DNA of 64,000 bases from JBHPCZ01 sp042573625 (GCA_042573625.1 JBHPCZ010000001.1:1-64000), one strand, 5' to 3'; shown: positions 36,777-44,088, counted from the first letter of the stretch. Program-made: numbers and translations. Notes: generated by a model from the letters alone, not told the origin.

Positions 36777-37409
36777 ATGCGCTACCGAAAAATCATCACT
36801 CTTGTTGCGGCAGTGGCCATCTCCCTGGCCGCCGCCACATACCGCTTTGGGGATTCAGCACACAGCATCGGTCTTGTTTCGCTCAAAGGCGGTAAGGTTA
36901 GACATCCCTTTGTTCTGAAAGGCGGGCAAAAACATTACAGCCTGATTGGCACCGCAACCGTTCTCCCGCCCTATCGGGGCGATGTTCGAATTTCGCTCGA
37001 AGGCTGGCCTGAAATTGATCATGATATTTTTTTATCCGGACCGGTGATCGATTTCGACCTGCATAAACTTCCGGAGTTACGGGACCGCACTCTTTACGGC
37101 CTCAAACCCCAAGACAGGATTGCTCTCTGGGTTCGGATACATCCTCCCGTATTCGACCCGGTGTGCCGTATGAAGGTCGAAGACGGATTCTTGAAATATC
37201 ATTACGGATCCCGGCAATATCATTTCTGCTCGAAAGCATGCAGAAATGCTTTTCTAAAACAACCTGAAAAATATACCGGCAAAGAAGGTGCCTGCGGGAA
37301 ATACAACCTTGTTTTTCACGATACCAGATCTGGCGCACCGGTCTTGAATATGCCCGTGAGGTTCAAGGGAAAGGATAAAATGGATGGAAAAAGCCGGCAC
37401 TCTCACTGA
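36777..37409 (+). CDS. Membrane-anchored or exported YHS-domain protein
   Basis: The 210-residue protein starts with a hydrophobic segment (IITLVAAVAISLAAATYRF) that may be a signal anchor. The middle is unfamiliar. A YHS domain at about 120-160 contains DPVCRMKVEDGF, YHFCSKACRNAFLKQPEKY; its cysteines are the metal-binding set seen in copper ATPases and heavy-metal proteins. It lies between the TonB receptor and a polyferredoxin and overlaps the latter by 26 bases, so the three form one transcription unit. A periplasmic metal-binding role is plausible but unproven. Confidence 0.75.
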   Translation: MRYRKIITLVAAVAISLAAATYRFGDSAHSIGLVSLKGGKVRHPFVLKGGQKHYSLIGTATVLPPYRGDVRISLEGWPEIDHDIFLSGPVIDFDLHKLPELRDRTLYGLKPQDRIALWVRIHPPVFDPVCRMKVEDGFLKYHYGSRQYHFCSKACRNAFLKQPEKYTGKEGACGKYNLVFHDTRSGAPVLNMPVRFKGKDKMDGKSRHSH

Positions 37410-38211
37410 AAAAAGTTTTTTTATCCGACATCGATACTGGATCATCGCCTTTTCAGCGTTGCTGTTTCTTCCACCGCTGTCATTTGTTTTCCAGTTTACC
37501 GGGGACAGCAACTTCTGCGGCACCTGGTGCCCAAGGATGTTTTTCGTATGGCGTCGGGGAATGCCAATTGGCGCTTTTTTAGCCTCTTTTTTAAGGAGCT
37601 ACATGGGCGTTGCCCTTCTGTTCGGGATTCTGATCAGTACCTTTTTTTACAGCAGATACTGGTGCAGCCATCTGTGTCCCATCGGGGGAATTATGGAGCT
37701 TGGCAGCACGTTGGTTCCGCGGTTTATAAAAATTAATTTTTCAAAAATTCCAGCCCCCTATTTCCGATACGGCTACCTGTCAGTCTACTTGATTGCCGCA
37801 GCAGCCGGCATCGGCAGCTTGTGCTGCGCTTACTGTAATTTTGCTGCCGTACCGCGGATGTTCGGCGCCTTGGTTTCACCGGCGGACGTGACCTACTTTT
37901 TGAGAAAGGCCGGGCTGATCAACCTGGGCCTGGTCGTTTTCCTGGGCTTTATGTCCAGAGGAGGCCGAGCATACTGCAACCTGATCTGTCCAGTGGGTGC
38001 TCTGGATGCACTGTCAAACCGGCTGGGCAATCGTTGGGGAAAAAGGGTCAGGATTTCCGCTGAGATCTGTGACAATTGCGGCCAGTGCGTGGACAACTGT
38101 CCGGTATGGGCCATTGAAACCGGTGAAAAGACAAAAATCGATCCACATTCCTGCATCCCCTGCAGAATTTGTGAAATCTCCTGTCATAAAAATGCTATTG
38201 TTTATGAATAG
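37384..38211 (+). CDS. NapH/NosR-type membrane polyferredoxin
   Basis: The 275-residue membrane protein has about five transmembrane segments (for example YWIIAFSALLFLPPLSFVF and GYLSVYLIAAAAGIGSL). It has two CxxxCP-type loops facing one side (CSHLCPIGG and CNLICPVGA) and a C-terminal pair of [4Fe-4S] motifs (CDNCGQCVDNCPVWA and CIPCRICEISCHKNA). This layout is that of NapH, NosR C-terminal and CcoG-like electron-transfer proteins, which pass electrons across the membrane to periplasmic partners. It overlaps the YHS gene and is followed by a terminator at 38395. Confidence 0.85.
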   Translation: MEKAGTLTEKSFFIRHRYWIIAFSALLFLPPLSFVFQFTGDSNFCGTWCPRMFFVWRRGMPIGAFLASFLRSYMGVALLFGILISTFFYSRYWCSHLCPIGGIMELGSTLVPRFIKINFSKIPAPYFRYGYLSVYLIAAAAGIGSLCCAYCNFAAVPRMFGALVSPADVTYFLRKAGLINLGLVVFLGFMSRGGRAYCNLICPVGALDALSNRLGNRWGKRVRISAEICDNCGQCVDNCPVWAIETGEKTKIDPHSCIPCRICEISCHKNAIVYE

Positions 38212-38394
38212 TTTTTCAGGAAGATGGAGGTTATGTGCACGTGTTGTTCCAATATCAGTTCAAGGAAAGTTTTGATAACTGCAATTACGACCAAGTATCA
38301 AGTATCAGATTTTTTGGTGATACCAGAATATCATATCACCAAGATGACAGGGATCTCTGAAAGTTAAAATATTTGTGATATTGTTTTCCGATAG

Positions 38395-38431
38395 GGCGAA
38401 TCCATTTTGCGGGGTTTGCCTTTTTGATTTT
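38395..38431 (+). terminator. Rho-independent terminator after the TonB/YHS/polyferredoxin unit
   Basis: GGCGAATCC (38395-38403) pairs with GGGTTTGCC (38412-38420) using two G-U pairs and is followed by TTTTTGATTTTTT. A related hairpin, with similar downstream sequence, ends the glycine-rich gene at 44089-44126. Apart from this the 38212-38580 spacer shows no gene. Confidence 0.75.
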
Positions 38432-38580
38432 TTGTGGATTACTCGATATGTATAATCGTGATAGCCCGGCTTCAGGTTGTGTTTATTGTAAGATATGCCA
38501 AATTTGATTTCGGATAGAAACCTTCACTTTTCGGCAATTTAAAGTGTCACCATAGTCTATGATCACTATACAAGCCAATT

Positions 38581-39486
38581 TTATTTTTTATATTGTCTAC
38601 CACCGGAACCACCACCGGGACCGCCACCGAAACCACCACCGGGACCACCACCAAGACTATCAATGGGGCTAGCATCGAAGTCGCCTGCCCCTCTTTGATC
38701 GTCAGTTTTCCAGGGTTGGGTATGTATATCGGAGCTAAGATTTTCTGCTCTTACCCCATGACTGATAGCATGAGAATACTGGTTGGCAAGTTTGACTGGA
38801 TCAGTGCTCCTGGAATGACTCATAAACGAATGGCGCAGCTGTTTCATTTCCTGGGTGCTGTATTGCTGATTATGTGCATGACACACTACGTCTTTTGCAA
38901 TTCTAGATGAAACACCGAGACGGGCCATATCTCTGAGCGATAGAAAACTTTCCTGGGCAAGCGCTTCTGTGTTGGTTTTCGTTCTCTGTTGTGTTCTGTT
39001 CTGCAATCTATTCATGACCTGAACAGCATCCTTGTTGTGTATACCGGCTGTAAATCCCTCTGCAATAGCCTTCGTAATATCGTGTATACGATCTGTATTT
39101 TGCGTAATTTGTCTGGCATGATTATTTGCGATTGAGTAGCGATATCGTGTCCTCTCCATTGCTCGAAGCACTAAATCTTGAGGAGCATTTTTGGCAAGAC
39201 CCTCAAAAGCTTTATTCATAACAGGCTTAACCGGCAAACTTTCTTTTACAGTAGCCATCAAGATCTGTTGTGCTCGTATGGTGTTTTGGTTCTGGTAATT
39301 GTTTTGTATCATCATTTTAGTCACTTTTACGGCTTCATCTCTATGAATACCAGCATTAACCATGGCACGAGTATGGGTTCTGATCTGCTCGTTGGCTATT
39401 GTAGATAGTTCACGATCAACTTCATCCCCAAAAGCCAAGGATGCAACAAGGGAAATGCCGAATATGACAATTAAAAATTTTTTCAT
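38581..39486 (-). CDS. Secreted helical protein with glycine-rich tail, ECF-controlled
   Basis: I do not recognise the family. The 301 residues start with a clear signal peptide (MKKFLIVIFGISLVASLAFG). The mature part is almost entirely helical and polar, with repeated Gln/Asn/Arg-rich segments and recurring AxxxGIHxxDAVxVxxxxxxN units (about 45-65 and 155-175) that suggest internal duplication. The last 25 residues are Gly/Pro/Phe repeats (GGGPGGGFGGGPGGGSGG). It has its own ECF-type promoter at 39518-39545 and AGGACGA before the ATG. It follows the sigma/anti-sigma/lipoprotein genes on the same strand, so it is probably a main output of that sigma factor. Confidence 0.75.
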   Translation of the reverse strand: MKKFLIVIFGISLVASLAFGDEVDRELSTIANEQIRTHTRAMVNAGIHRDEAVKVTKMMIQNNYQNQNTIRAQQILMATVKESLPVKPVMNKAFEGLAKNAPQDLVLRAMERTRYRYSIANNHARQITQNTDRIHDITKAIAEGFTAGIHNKDAVQVMNRLQNRTQQRTKTNTEALAQESFLSLRDMARLGVSSRIAKDVVCHAHNQQYSTQEMKQLRHSFMSHSRSTDPVKLANQYSHAISHGVRAENLSSDIHTQPWKTDDQRGAGDFDASPIDSLGGGPGGGFGGGPGGGSGGRQYKK

Positions 39487-39517
39487 GATTTCGTCCTATA
39501 TTAAGGCTTTATTCTTT

Positions 39518-39545
39518 ATAACGTATTTAGGGGTAAAAGGTTACA
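39518..39545 (-). promoter_or_regulatory. ECF-type promoter of the secreted helical protein gene
   Basis: Read on the minus strand: TGTAACC (39545-39539), 15 bases, CGTTAT (39523-39518). The sequence and spacing are identical to the sites at 40914-40941 and 41086-41113. The expected start near 39511 leaves a leader of about 25 bases. The site overlaps the stop codon of the lipoprotein gene. Confidence 0.75.
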
Positions 39546-39867
39546 TGTCCGGGACAAAAATACAATTTTCGGAACCAAAATCGTCCTTCTCTTTAAACCG
39601 ACAGGGCGGTACATACACGATACCGTCTATAATATAAAAGTAAGTAAATTCTAATCCTGCTGGCATCGTCACCAACCAGGTCTTTGAATCAATTTTTTCT
39701 ACCTGATGAAGTTGATATCCATCCTCTGAGGATGCAAATGAGACAGTATGTGCTTCCGGTTTTTCTAGATATATGTGTGTCAAATTTCCTTTAACTTGAC
39801 AAAAATGGCCTGTACACCCCATTAAGCTCATTGCCAGAAATAAAGTTGCTGTAATAGAACGTTTCAT
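39541..39867 (-). CDS. Lipoprotein with glycogen-binding-like C-terminus
   Basis: The 108-residue protein has a lipobox (LMGC, Cys18) and should be a membrane-anchored lipoprotein. The remainder resembles the E-set/AMPK-type glycogen-binding fold of the neighbouring anti-sigma protein: PEAHTVSFASSEDGYQ...TWLVTMPAGLEFTYFYIIDG and the ending DDFGSENCIFVP, which parallels DDFGGENSIFYV in the neighbour. It overlaps the anti-sigma gene by four bases. It may be a sensor or co-regulator acting in the periplasm; the ligand is unknown. Confidence 0.75.
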   Translation of the reverse strand: MKRSITATLFLAMSLMGCTGHFCQVKGNLTHIYLEKPEAHTVSFASSEDGYQLHQVEKIDSKTWLVTMPAGLEFTYFYIIDGIVYVPPCRFKEKDDFGSENCIFVPDM

Positions 39868-40427
39868 ATTTTGTTCTTTACATAAAATATGGAGTTCTCA
39901 CCACCAAAATCATCTGGCTCCCGGGTTAGTATCGTTGGATCAGCGAATGGTTGCTGGCCCTCTATCAAATAGGTAAAGCGATGCTCTCCTTCTTTCAATT
40001 CATAGGTGACCTCCCAGTACCCGCTGTTGCCGATTTTTTGCATTGGAACTCGTTCCCATTCTGTAAAGCTCCCCGTGATCTCTACCTGGCTGACATTCGG
40101 TTTGTAAACTACAAATCGTTTCACTACCGGGCTAGGTATTGGCGACGGTACGGTAAGAAACAGATAAATAACTGTGGCGGCCAATGCCGATGTAACCAGA
40201 CCCATCGGCTGAAAAAAGGGACTGAAAAATCTTTTCCAGCTAAAAGGTGTCATCACTTTAGCGGATGGAATATGTTCGACAACATCACTCTGGATGAGTT
40301 TTTCCTGATGCAATAATTCTAATACCTCATCGGTAAAAGATTTATCTTTTTGCATGGTTTCAATAAAATCAATTTTGTCATCAACGTTCATCTCATTATC
40401 AATAAACATGCTGATATTATAATTCAT
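39864..40427 (-). CDS. Membrane anti-sigma protein with CBM48/AMPK glycogen-binding-like domain
   Basis: The 187-residue protein has a short N-terminal cytosolic region of anti-sigma type (MFIDNEMNVDDKIDFIETM, about 1-70) and one transmembrane helix (about 74-94, PMGLVTSALAATVIYLFLTV). The periplasmic E-set domain (about 105-187) carries VVYKPNVSQVEITGSFTEWERVPM and GEHRFTYLIEGQQPFADP, the hallmark of AMPK-beta/CBM48 glycogen-binding modules. It overlaps neither neighbour functionally but is tightly packed between the ECF sigma gene and the lipoprotein gene. It should hold the sigma factor at the membrane until the outer domain senses a signal. A zinc-binding HxxxCxxC motif is not present. 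Confidence 0.78.
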   Translation of the reverse strand: MNYNISMFIDNEMNVDDKIDFIETMQKDKSFTDEVLELLHQEKLIQSDVVEHIPSAKVMTPFSWKRFFSPFFQPMGLVTSALAATVIYLFLTVPSPIPSPVVKRFVVYKPNVSQVEITGSFTEWERVPMQKIGNSGYWEVTYELKEGEHRFTYLIEGQQPFADPTILTREPDDFGGENSIFYVKNKI

Positions 40428-40904
40428 TTAATCCTCTCCTGCCTGAAGAATCTCTTTTAGCCTGATACGGGCTCGGTGAACTTTGACTTTTACATTAGCC
40501 TCACTTATTCCGATTATGCTTGCAATTTCCCTATATGATAGATCACTGCTAACCGTTAGAGCAAGGATGTCTCTTTGGTCTTTATTGAGTTTGTGCATGG
40601 CGGACAGCACATTACGATACGACTCCCGCACTAAAGTCAGCTGTTCGGGGTCAATCGTTGTATCTTCGATGTCGTTTTCTATTTCTTTGTTGTACTTTTT
40701 TTTGCGAGCATTGTCCCAGACGGCGTTCCTTGCAATGGTGAACAGCAACGAAACATTTTGTGTCTGTGGACCATATTTTTCCAGATAACGAGTGAAACTC
40801 TCCTGCATTATATCGCTGGATAGCTGATAGTTGCTGGTCAAACGCATCAGATAGCCGAACAACTTATCTTTTTGAGTCCAGTAAAATGGACTAAATTTAT
40901 CCAC
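40428..40904 (-). CDS. ECF sigma factor (RpoE-like)
   Basis: The 158-residue protein is an ECF sigma factor. Region 2 covers about 8-75 (LFGYLMRLTSNYQLSSDIMQESFTRYLEKY, with LFTIARNAVWDNARKKK). Region 4 covers about 100-155 (LTLVRESYRNVLSAMHKLNKDQRDILALT, then the helix-turn-helix SYREIASIIGISEANVKVKVHRARIRLKEIL). The start is a GTG at 40904; a later ATG would cut into region 2. A promoter of its own type sits at 40914-40941, so it probably drives its own transcription. The transcript would be nearly leaderless. Confidence 0.92.
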   Translation of the reverse strand: MDKFSPFYWTQKDKLFGYLMRLTSNYQLSSDIMQESFTRYLEKYGPQTQNVSLLFTIARNAVWDNARKKKYNKEIENDIEDTTIDPEQLTLVRESYRNVLSAMHKLNKDQRDILALTVSSDLSYREIASIIGISEANVKVKVHRARIRLKEILQAGED

Positions 40905-40913
40905 GATACTTTT

Positions 40914-40941
40914 ATAACGTACGAAACATCAAAAGGTTACA
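40914..40941 (-). promoter_or_regulatory. Autoregulatory ECF-type promoter of the sigma gene
   Basis: Minus strand: TGTAACC (40941-40935), 15 bases, CGTTAT (40919-40914). The predicted start near 40907 is only about three bases before the GTG at 40904. The site matches two others in the region exactly in both hexamers and in spacing. Confidence 0.75.
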
Positions 40942-41085
40942 GAATTATTTAATTTCCAGATAATCTACAGTAAAGCTTATACTCTATAGTATATGTTCTT
41001 ATCAATTCAATTCTACAGCTGCTTCAACGGTTGTGGCTGCTTTCACCTGCCAACCGACCATTTATGTAATTTTTTTTTGATATGT

Positions 41086-41113
41086 TGTAACCTTTTCACA
41101 CCCCATACGTTAT
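41086..41113 (+). promoter_or_regulatory. ECF-type promoter facing the secreted-protein gene at 41518
   Basis: Plus strand: TGTAACC (41086-41092), 15 bases, CGTTAT (41108-41113). It is the third copy of the site and points away from the sigma operon. The transcript would have a leader of about 400 bases containing a stable hairpin (41200-41219) and a doubtful 62-codon frame at 41255-41443; nothing else is seen in 40905-41517. Confidence 0.7.
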
Positions 41114-41199
41114 CAATTGTTAAAGGGTGAGATGGATTGAGAAAGGTCACATCACCTACTTGTTGAAACTGATGCTGAATTTGTTTTAACTTGCTAATT

Positions 41200-41219
41200 C
41201 CCTGCAGCTTGCTGCAGGG
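41200..41219 (+). repeat. Perfect GC-rich hairpin in the 41518 leader
   Basis: CCCTGCAGC and GCTGCAGGG are exact complements separated by TT. No U-run follows, so it is not an ordinary terminator. It could be a regulatory or stabilising structure, or a repetitive palindrome. Confidence 0.55.
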
Positions 41220-41517
41220 AGATTCATTGATGAACTAAAAACATCGAAAGAGAAGTGAATAGAACTATTTTTTATGTAAGGAGGTATGAATTAAAAAAGT
41301 ATAATAAACGCTTAAATTATTCAACACTTAGTCTAATTATTAACAAATATAATGATGTTATATCAAGGAATCTGGATGCGACTTCGTCAGATAGCCGTTC
41401 TTTTTATTTGCTCAATTTATTAGCGAAAGGAGGTGAAAATTAAGGCCGAGGGTGTGGAAAGATGAAAGATGTCAGAAAATCCAAAATGATTACAACGAAT
41501 TATATGGAGGTAAAATT

Positions 41518-41931
41518 ATGACGTTTCAATATTCCCAAAAGGTCATTTTTAGTGCTGTTTGTCTTTTCATGTTGTCTCTAACTGCTTTTTCTTTGGCGCC
41601 AAAAGATTGCCACGCTTTTGAGATTACGATTGATGTGGCTCCAAACGTTCTTTCTCTTCAGAATAATGGCCAGGTGGTGACTGTACATACAGATATTCCT
41701 TATGATGATGTTGAGCTTACTAGTGTGCATATAAATGGTGTGCTTATTGATAGCTGGGAGTCGGATGTTCGTGGCTACTTTGTGGCCAGGTTTGTAATGA
41801 ACGCGATTAAAAACTTGCCTTTAGTTATCGGCGATTACAATACATTCACGTTAGTTGGAAAAACTTTTTCGGACGGAGAATTTTCGGGGTCTCAAGATAT
41901 TCTTGTTGTGGAGAATGATCCGAAGAATTAG
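41518..41931 (+). CDS. Small secreted protein, ECF-controlled
   Basis: The 137-residue protein has a signal peptide (KVIFSAVCLFMLSLTAFSLAPKDCHA) and a beta-rich mature part with ITIDVAPNVLSLQNNGQVVTVHTDIPYDDVELTSVHINGV and YNTFTLVGKTFSDG-FSGSQDILVV. I know similar exported proteins from related anaerobes but no function. The ATG at 41518 has TGGAGG seven bases upstream; a longer frame from 41452 lacks this. The ECF promoter at 41086-41113 is the likely control. Confidence 0.75.
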   Translation: MTFQYSQKVIFSAVCLFMLSLTAFSLAPKDCHAFEITIDVAPNVLSLQNNGQVVTVHTDIPYDDVELTSVHINGVLIDSWESDVRGYFVARFVMNAIKNLPLVIGDYNTFTLVGKTFSDGEFSGSQDILVVENDPKN

Positions 41932-42375
41932 TAACGGTGCCGGTCAAGGATGAAGTGTGTTCCGAAATAACCTGCTGGGATTAATTGAAATACATCGAAA
42001 ATTAGATATAACAAAACATTCGAGAGGGACCGGGAACTTACCCAAAGAAAGCGGACACCAAAAGCTAACTAACGGAGGGTGTCCAAATGGCAAGAATCAA
42101 AGGGCTTCAAAGCCCGTATAAACCGCGTTTATACCAGGAACCCAAAGGTTCATCGATTTTTCAAACGAACTGGAAATTTACGGATAGATCAACCCGCACC
42201 CCATGCGATCAACCAGGTTAATGGGATGCTACTTGAAGGGAAGATCACCGGGAAATGCCGCGGCTTTTTATCGGCGCCTTTTATCCATTTTTTTGGCTTT
42301 AGAATCGACCTTCGGTGATCGTTTCCCGGCCCCTCATTTCCACCGTTCAAAAAACAGCAATTCAATCAGGAAAGG
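41932..42375. other. Spacer with palindrome and a doubtful 79-codon frame
   Basis: GGACACC (42053-42059) and GGTGTCC (42078-42084) form an inverted repeat. Around it lie CGAGAGGGACCGGGAACTTA and a GGAGGGTG purine run followed by a frame from GTG 42079 to 42318 (opening SKWQESKGFK) or an ATG frame at 42087 of about 45 codons. Neither is recognisable. The mix of short inverted repeats (GATCACC/GGTGATC and CCGGGAAA/TTTCCCGG further on) looks like a relic of a mobile element, but I cannot identify one. Confidence 0.35.
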
Positions 42376-42522
42376 ATGAAAAAACTTTTTTTGATCTTGG
42401 TAATCTTTGTATCGTTTACAGCGTTTGCTTTTGCCGGTGGTGACCAAAATCATGGCAGCAAGGGACAAGGCAGTACAGGTAGTGACGGACAAGGCCAAAC
42501 AACCCAACAGCGAGGCGATTAA
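42376..42522 (+). CDS. Small secreted peptide rich in Gly/Gln/Asp
   Basis: The 48-codon gene reads MKKLFLILVIFVSFTAFAFA, a complete signal peptide, followed by a 28-residue polar tail GGDQNHGSKGQGSTGSDGQG and QTTQQRGD. GGAAAGG lies before the ATG. The GGDQ start of the mature part is echoed in the glycine-rich protein at 43660. No function is known; it may be a surface or matrix peptide. Confidence 0.6.
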   Translation: MKKLFLILVIFVSFTAFAFAGGDQNHGSKGQGSTGSDGQGQTTQQRGD

Positions 42523-42649
42523 ATAATTCACTCAACAAAAAGGGGGATAAATGGAACTTGTGACGACGCCACTTCTTGAAAAATGGAAGGTGGAAAGTGC
42601 TGAGTTTCTGTGTGTACTGCCGTAAAAACAGGATTAGGGTTTCTTTTTT

Positions 42650-42868
42650 ATGATTAATATTGTCAGAAATAGAAGAGGTAGACGACCCAGAACAGCCAGA
42701 CGGGCATCCTTAAGAGACAGGCGGGCATTCTTAAGAGACAGACGGGCATCCTTAATAGATAGAAGGGCATTCTTATCTGTAGTCCGTATTCCTAATAGAA
42801 GAAGTGGAAGAGACAGAAGGAGTTGGTCTGACCGCAGAGGTGGCGTTGAACGCAGAAGTATTCACTAA
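42650..42868 (+). CDS. Possible Arg-rich small protein with heptad repeats
   Basis: The 72-residue frame contains about 27 arginines. Four near-identical seven-residue units (RRASLRD, RRAFLRD, RRASLID, RRAFLSV) are encoded by the 21-bp tandem repeat at 42698-42781 and followed by RRSGRDRRSWSDRRGGVERR. Similar RR-x-DRR stretches occur in PilZ or receiver proteins of related bacteria. There is no ribosome-binding site before the ATG, though it overlaps a stop codon in another frame as ATGA. Expression is uncertain. Confidence 0.35.
   Translation: MINIVRNRRGRRPRTARRASLRDRRAFLRDRRASLIDRRAFLSVVRIPNRRSGRDRRSWSDRRGGVERRSIH
42698..42781 (+). repeat. 21-bp tandem repeat, four units
   Basis: Units start at 42698, 42719, 42740 and 42761. 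They share the core GGGCATYCTTAA with one to three differences each. The period is a multiple of three and keeps the Arg-rich frame open. Confidence 0.8.
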
Positions 42869-42927
42869 TTGAAGTGAAACTAAATATCACTCCCAAGTGT
42901 CTTAGATAAAGGGTTTTGGAATTTACC

Positions 42928-43302
42928 ATGGATAGTAAGGAATTTAAAAGCTTCCGCCTAAAAATGAACAAGACGCAACACCAGGTGAGCCGTCTACTCG
43001 GAACGTCTATAAAGACTATACAAAGTTATGAACAGGGTTGTCGAAACATACCAAATCACGCAGAGCGGCAGATGCTTTATCTAATTTCCAGGATGAAAGA
43101 AAGCCACAATACTCAAAAACCATGCTGGGTTATCAAACAATGTCCTCGATGGGTAAAAAATAAATGCCCGGCCTGGGAATTTGATTCGGGGGATTTATGC
43201 TGGTTTATTAATGGTACATATTGTGGTGGTAATGTTGTTGAGAGCTGGGAACAAAAAATGAAACTTTGCCGGTCCTGTGAAGCTTTCTCATTCTTGAGCT
43301 AA
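42928..43302 (+). CDS. XRE-type HTH protein with cysteine/tryptophan (two-CW) domain
   Basis: The protein has about 124 residues. The N-terminal half is an XRE-like helix-turn-helix (FKSFRLKMNKTQHQVSRLLGTSIKTIQSYEQGCRNIP). The C-terminal half is a cysteine-rich CW-CW module: PCWVIKQCPRWVKNKCPAW, LCWFINGTYCGG, LCRSCEAF. Such HTH plus two-CW proteins occur in related sulfur bacteria; metal or redox sensing is a fair guess from the cysteines. The ATG at 42928 is preferred to an upstream TTG. No partner gene is evident. Confidence 0.7.
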   Translation: MDSKEFKSFRLKMNKTQHQVSRLLGTSIKTIQSYEQGCRNIPNHAERQMLYLISRMKESHNTQKPCWVIKQCPRWVKNKCPAWEFDSGDLCWFINGTYCGGNVVESWEQKMKLCRSCEAFSFLS

Positions 43303-43451
43303 CTCAAAAACACTTCTAATCATACAACGATACTTTCGATAATGGTTTGAAATCCTCTGTCCGAAACCTGTGTGTTCTGCAATAAAACACACCAAATATT
43401 GTATTCGTCTTTCTTCATAGCCTAAAAACCTTGTACCACAACTCCTATAAA

Positions 43452-43538
43452 AACATCCCACAATGTGTGATAACCTATTTGAATTACTACATAAATTGTC
43501 ATAATTTTCTTGACAACGTCACAATCCTTGTTCATAAT
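43452..43538 (+). promoter_or_regulatory. Promoter with shared upstream site before the glycine-rich gene
   Basis: TTGACA (43510-43515), a 17-base spacer and CATAAT (43533-43538) make a near-consensus sigma-70 promoter. The 16-mer AACATCCCACAATGTG lies at 43452-43467, as before the TonB receptor at 34440-34455, but 43 instead of 33 bases from the -35, one helical turn different. The 43303-43659 spacer holds nothing else I can name; the leader after the promoter is about 110 bases. Confidence 0.65.
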
Positions 43539-43659
43539 TTACTGTGGCCAATCTTTCTAATTCAAAAAAGGGATATAACATGAATTGTATCCCCTTTGAT
43601 ATCCCCTGCTTGCCATGGGGAGCGTCATTTAATTTAATCAGTAACAGAAAGGGGGCAGA

Positions 43660-44010
43660 ATGTTAAAAAAAATGTTCAAGATTATTTTTTTCGTTTTTCT
43701 GGTGGGGCTTTTGATTTCGCCGGCGTGGAGCTCAGACAACATCGTCATCGACACGGATCGTAATTTAATTCTCGCTGGAAGCGGAGGAGGAGACCAAGAC
43801 AGAGACCAAGACAGAAAGCGTGACGAATCTTGTAACGACCTCGCCCCTTACAACCCTGTTCATCCTTTAATTCTCGCTAGAGGAGGAAACGGTGGCAACG
43901 GCGGCGGCGGTGGCCACGGCGGCGGTGGCGGCGGCGATCAAAGCAGGGACAGGGACTGTGACGATGGTGACGGCCCTCAACCTGAAGGCCCTAACGGCCC
44001 CGGCACCTGA
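43660..44010 (+). CDS. Secreted glycine-rich, Asp/Arg-rich protein
   Basis: The 116-residue protein has a signal peptide (MFKIIFFVFLVGLLISPAWS). A low-complexity mature part follows, with two SxNxxIDTDRNLILAG/NPVHPLILARGG-like units that suggest a duplication, QDRDQDRKRDE, a poly-glycine run (GGNGGNGGGGGHGGGGGGDQ) and an acidic DDGDGPQPEGPNGPG end. AAGGGGG precedes the ATG. The function is unknown; low-complexity exported proteins of this kind can be surface or matrix components. It ends at a terminator 79 bases on. Confidence 0.7.
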   Translation: MLKKMFKIIFFVFLVGLLISPAWSSDNIVIDTDRNLILAGSGGGDQDRDQDRKRDESCNDLAPYNPVHPLILARGGNGGNGGGGGHGGGGGGDQSRDRDCDDGDGPQPEGPNGPGT

Positions 44011-44088
44011 GATTGTAACCCGTGACGGAACTTGCGACGACGCCACTTCTTAAAAACCTGAAAATGTTGTGGTATCGTTTTTCAATAA

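Noticed and set aside
41255..41443. 62-codon frame in the leader of the secreted-protein gene
   Set aside because: GTG start without ribosome-binding site, low-complexity A/T-driven composition and no recognisable motif.
42079..42318. 79-codon frame opening SKWQESKGFK as a transposase remnant
   Set aside because: Short inverted repeats nearby are suggestive, but no transposase motif is seen and I cannot name an IS family; kept only as a note on the spacer.
42698..42781. CRISPR-like array
   Set aside because: Units are contiguous 21-bp tandem copies with no spacers and no cas genes are in the window.
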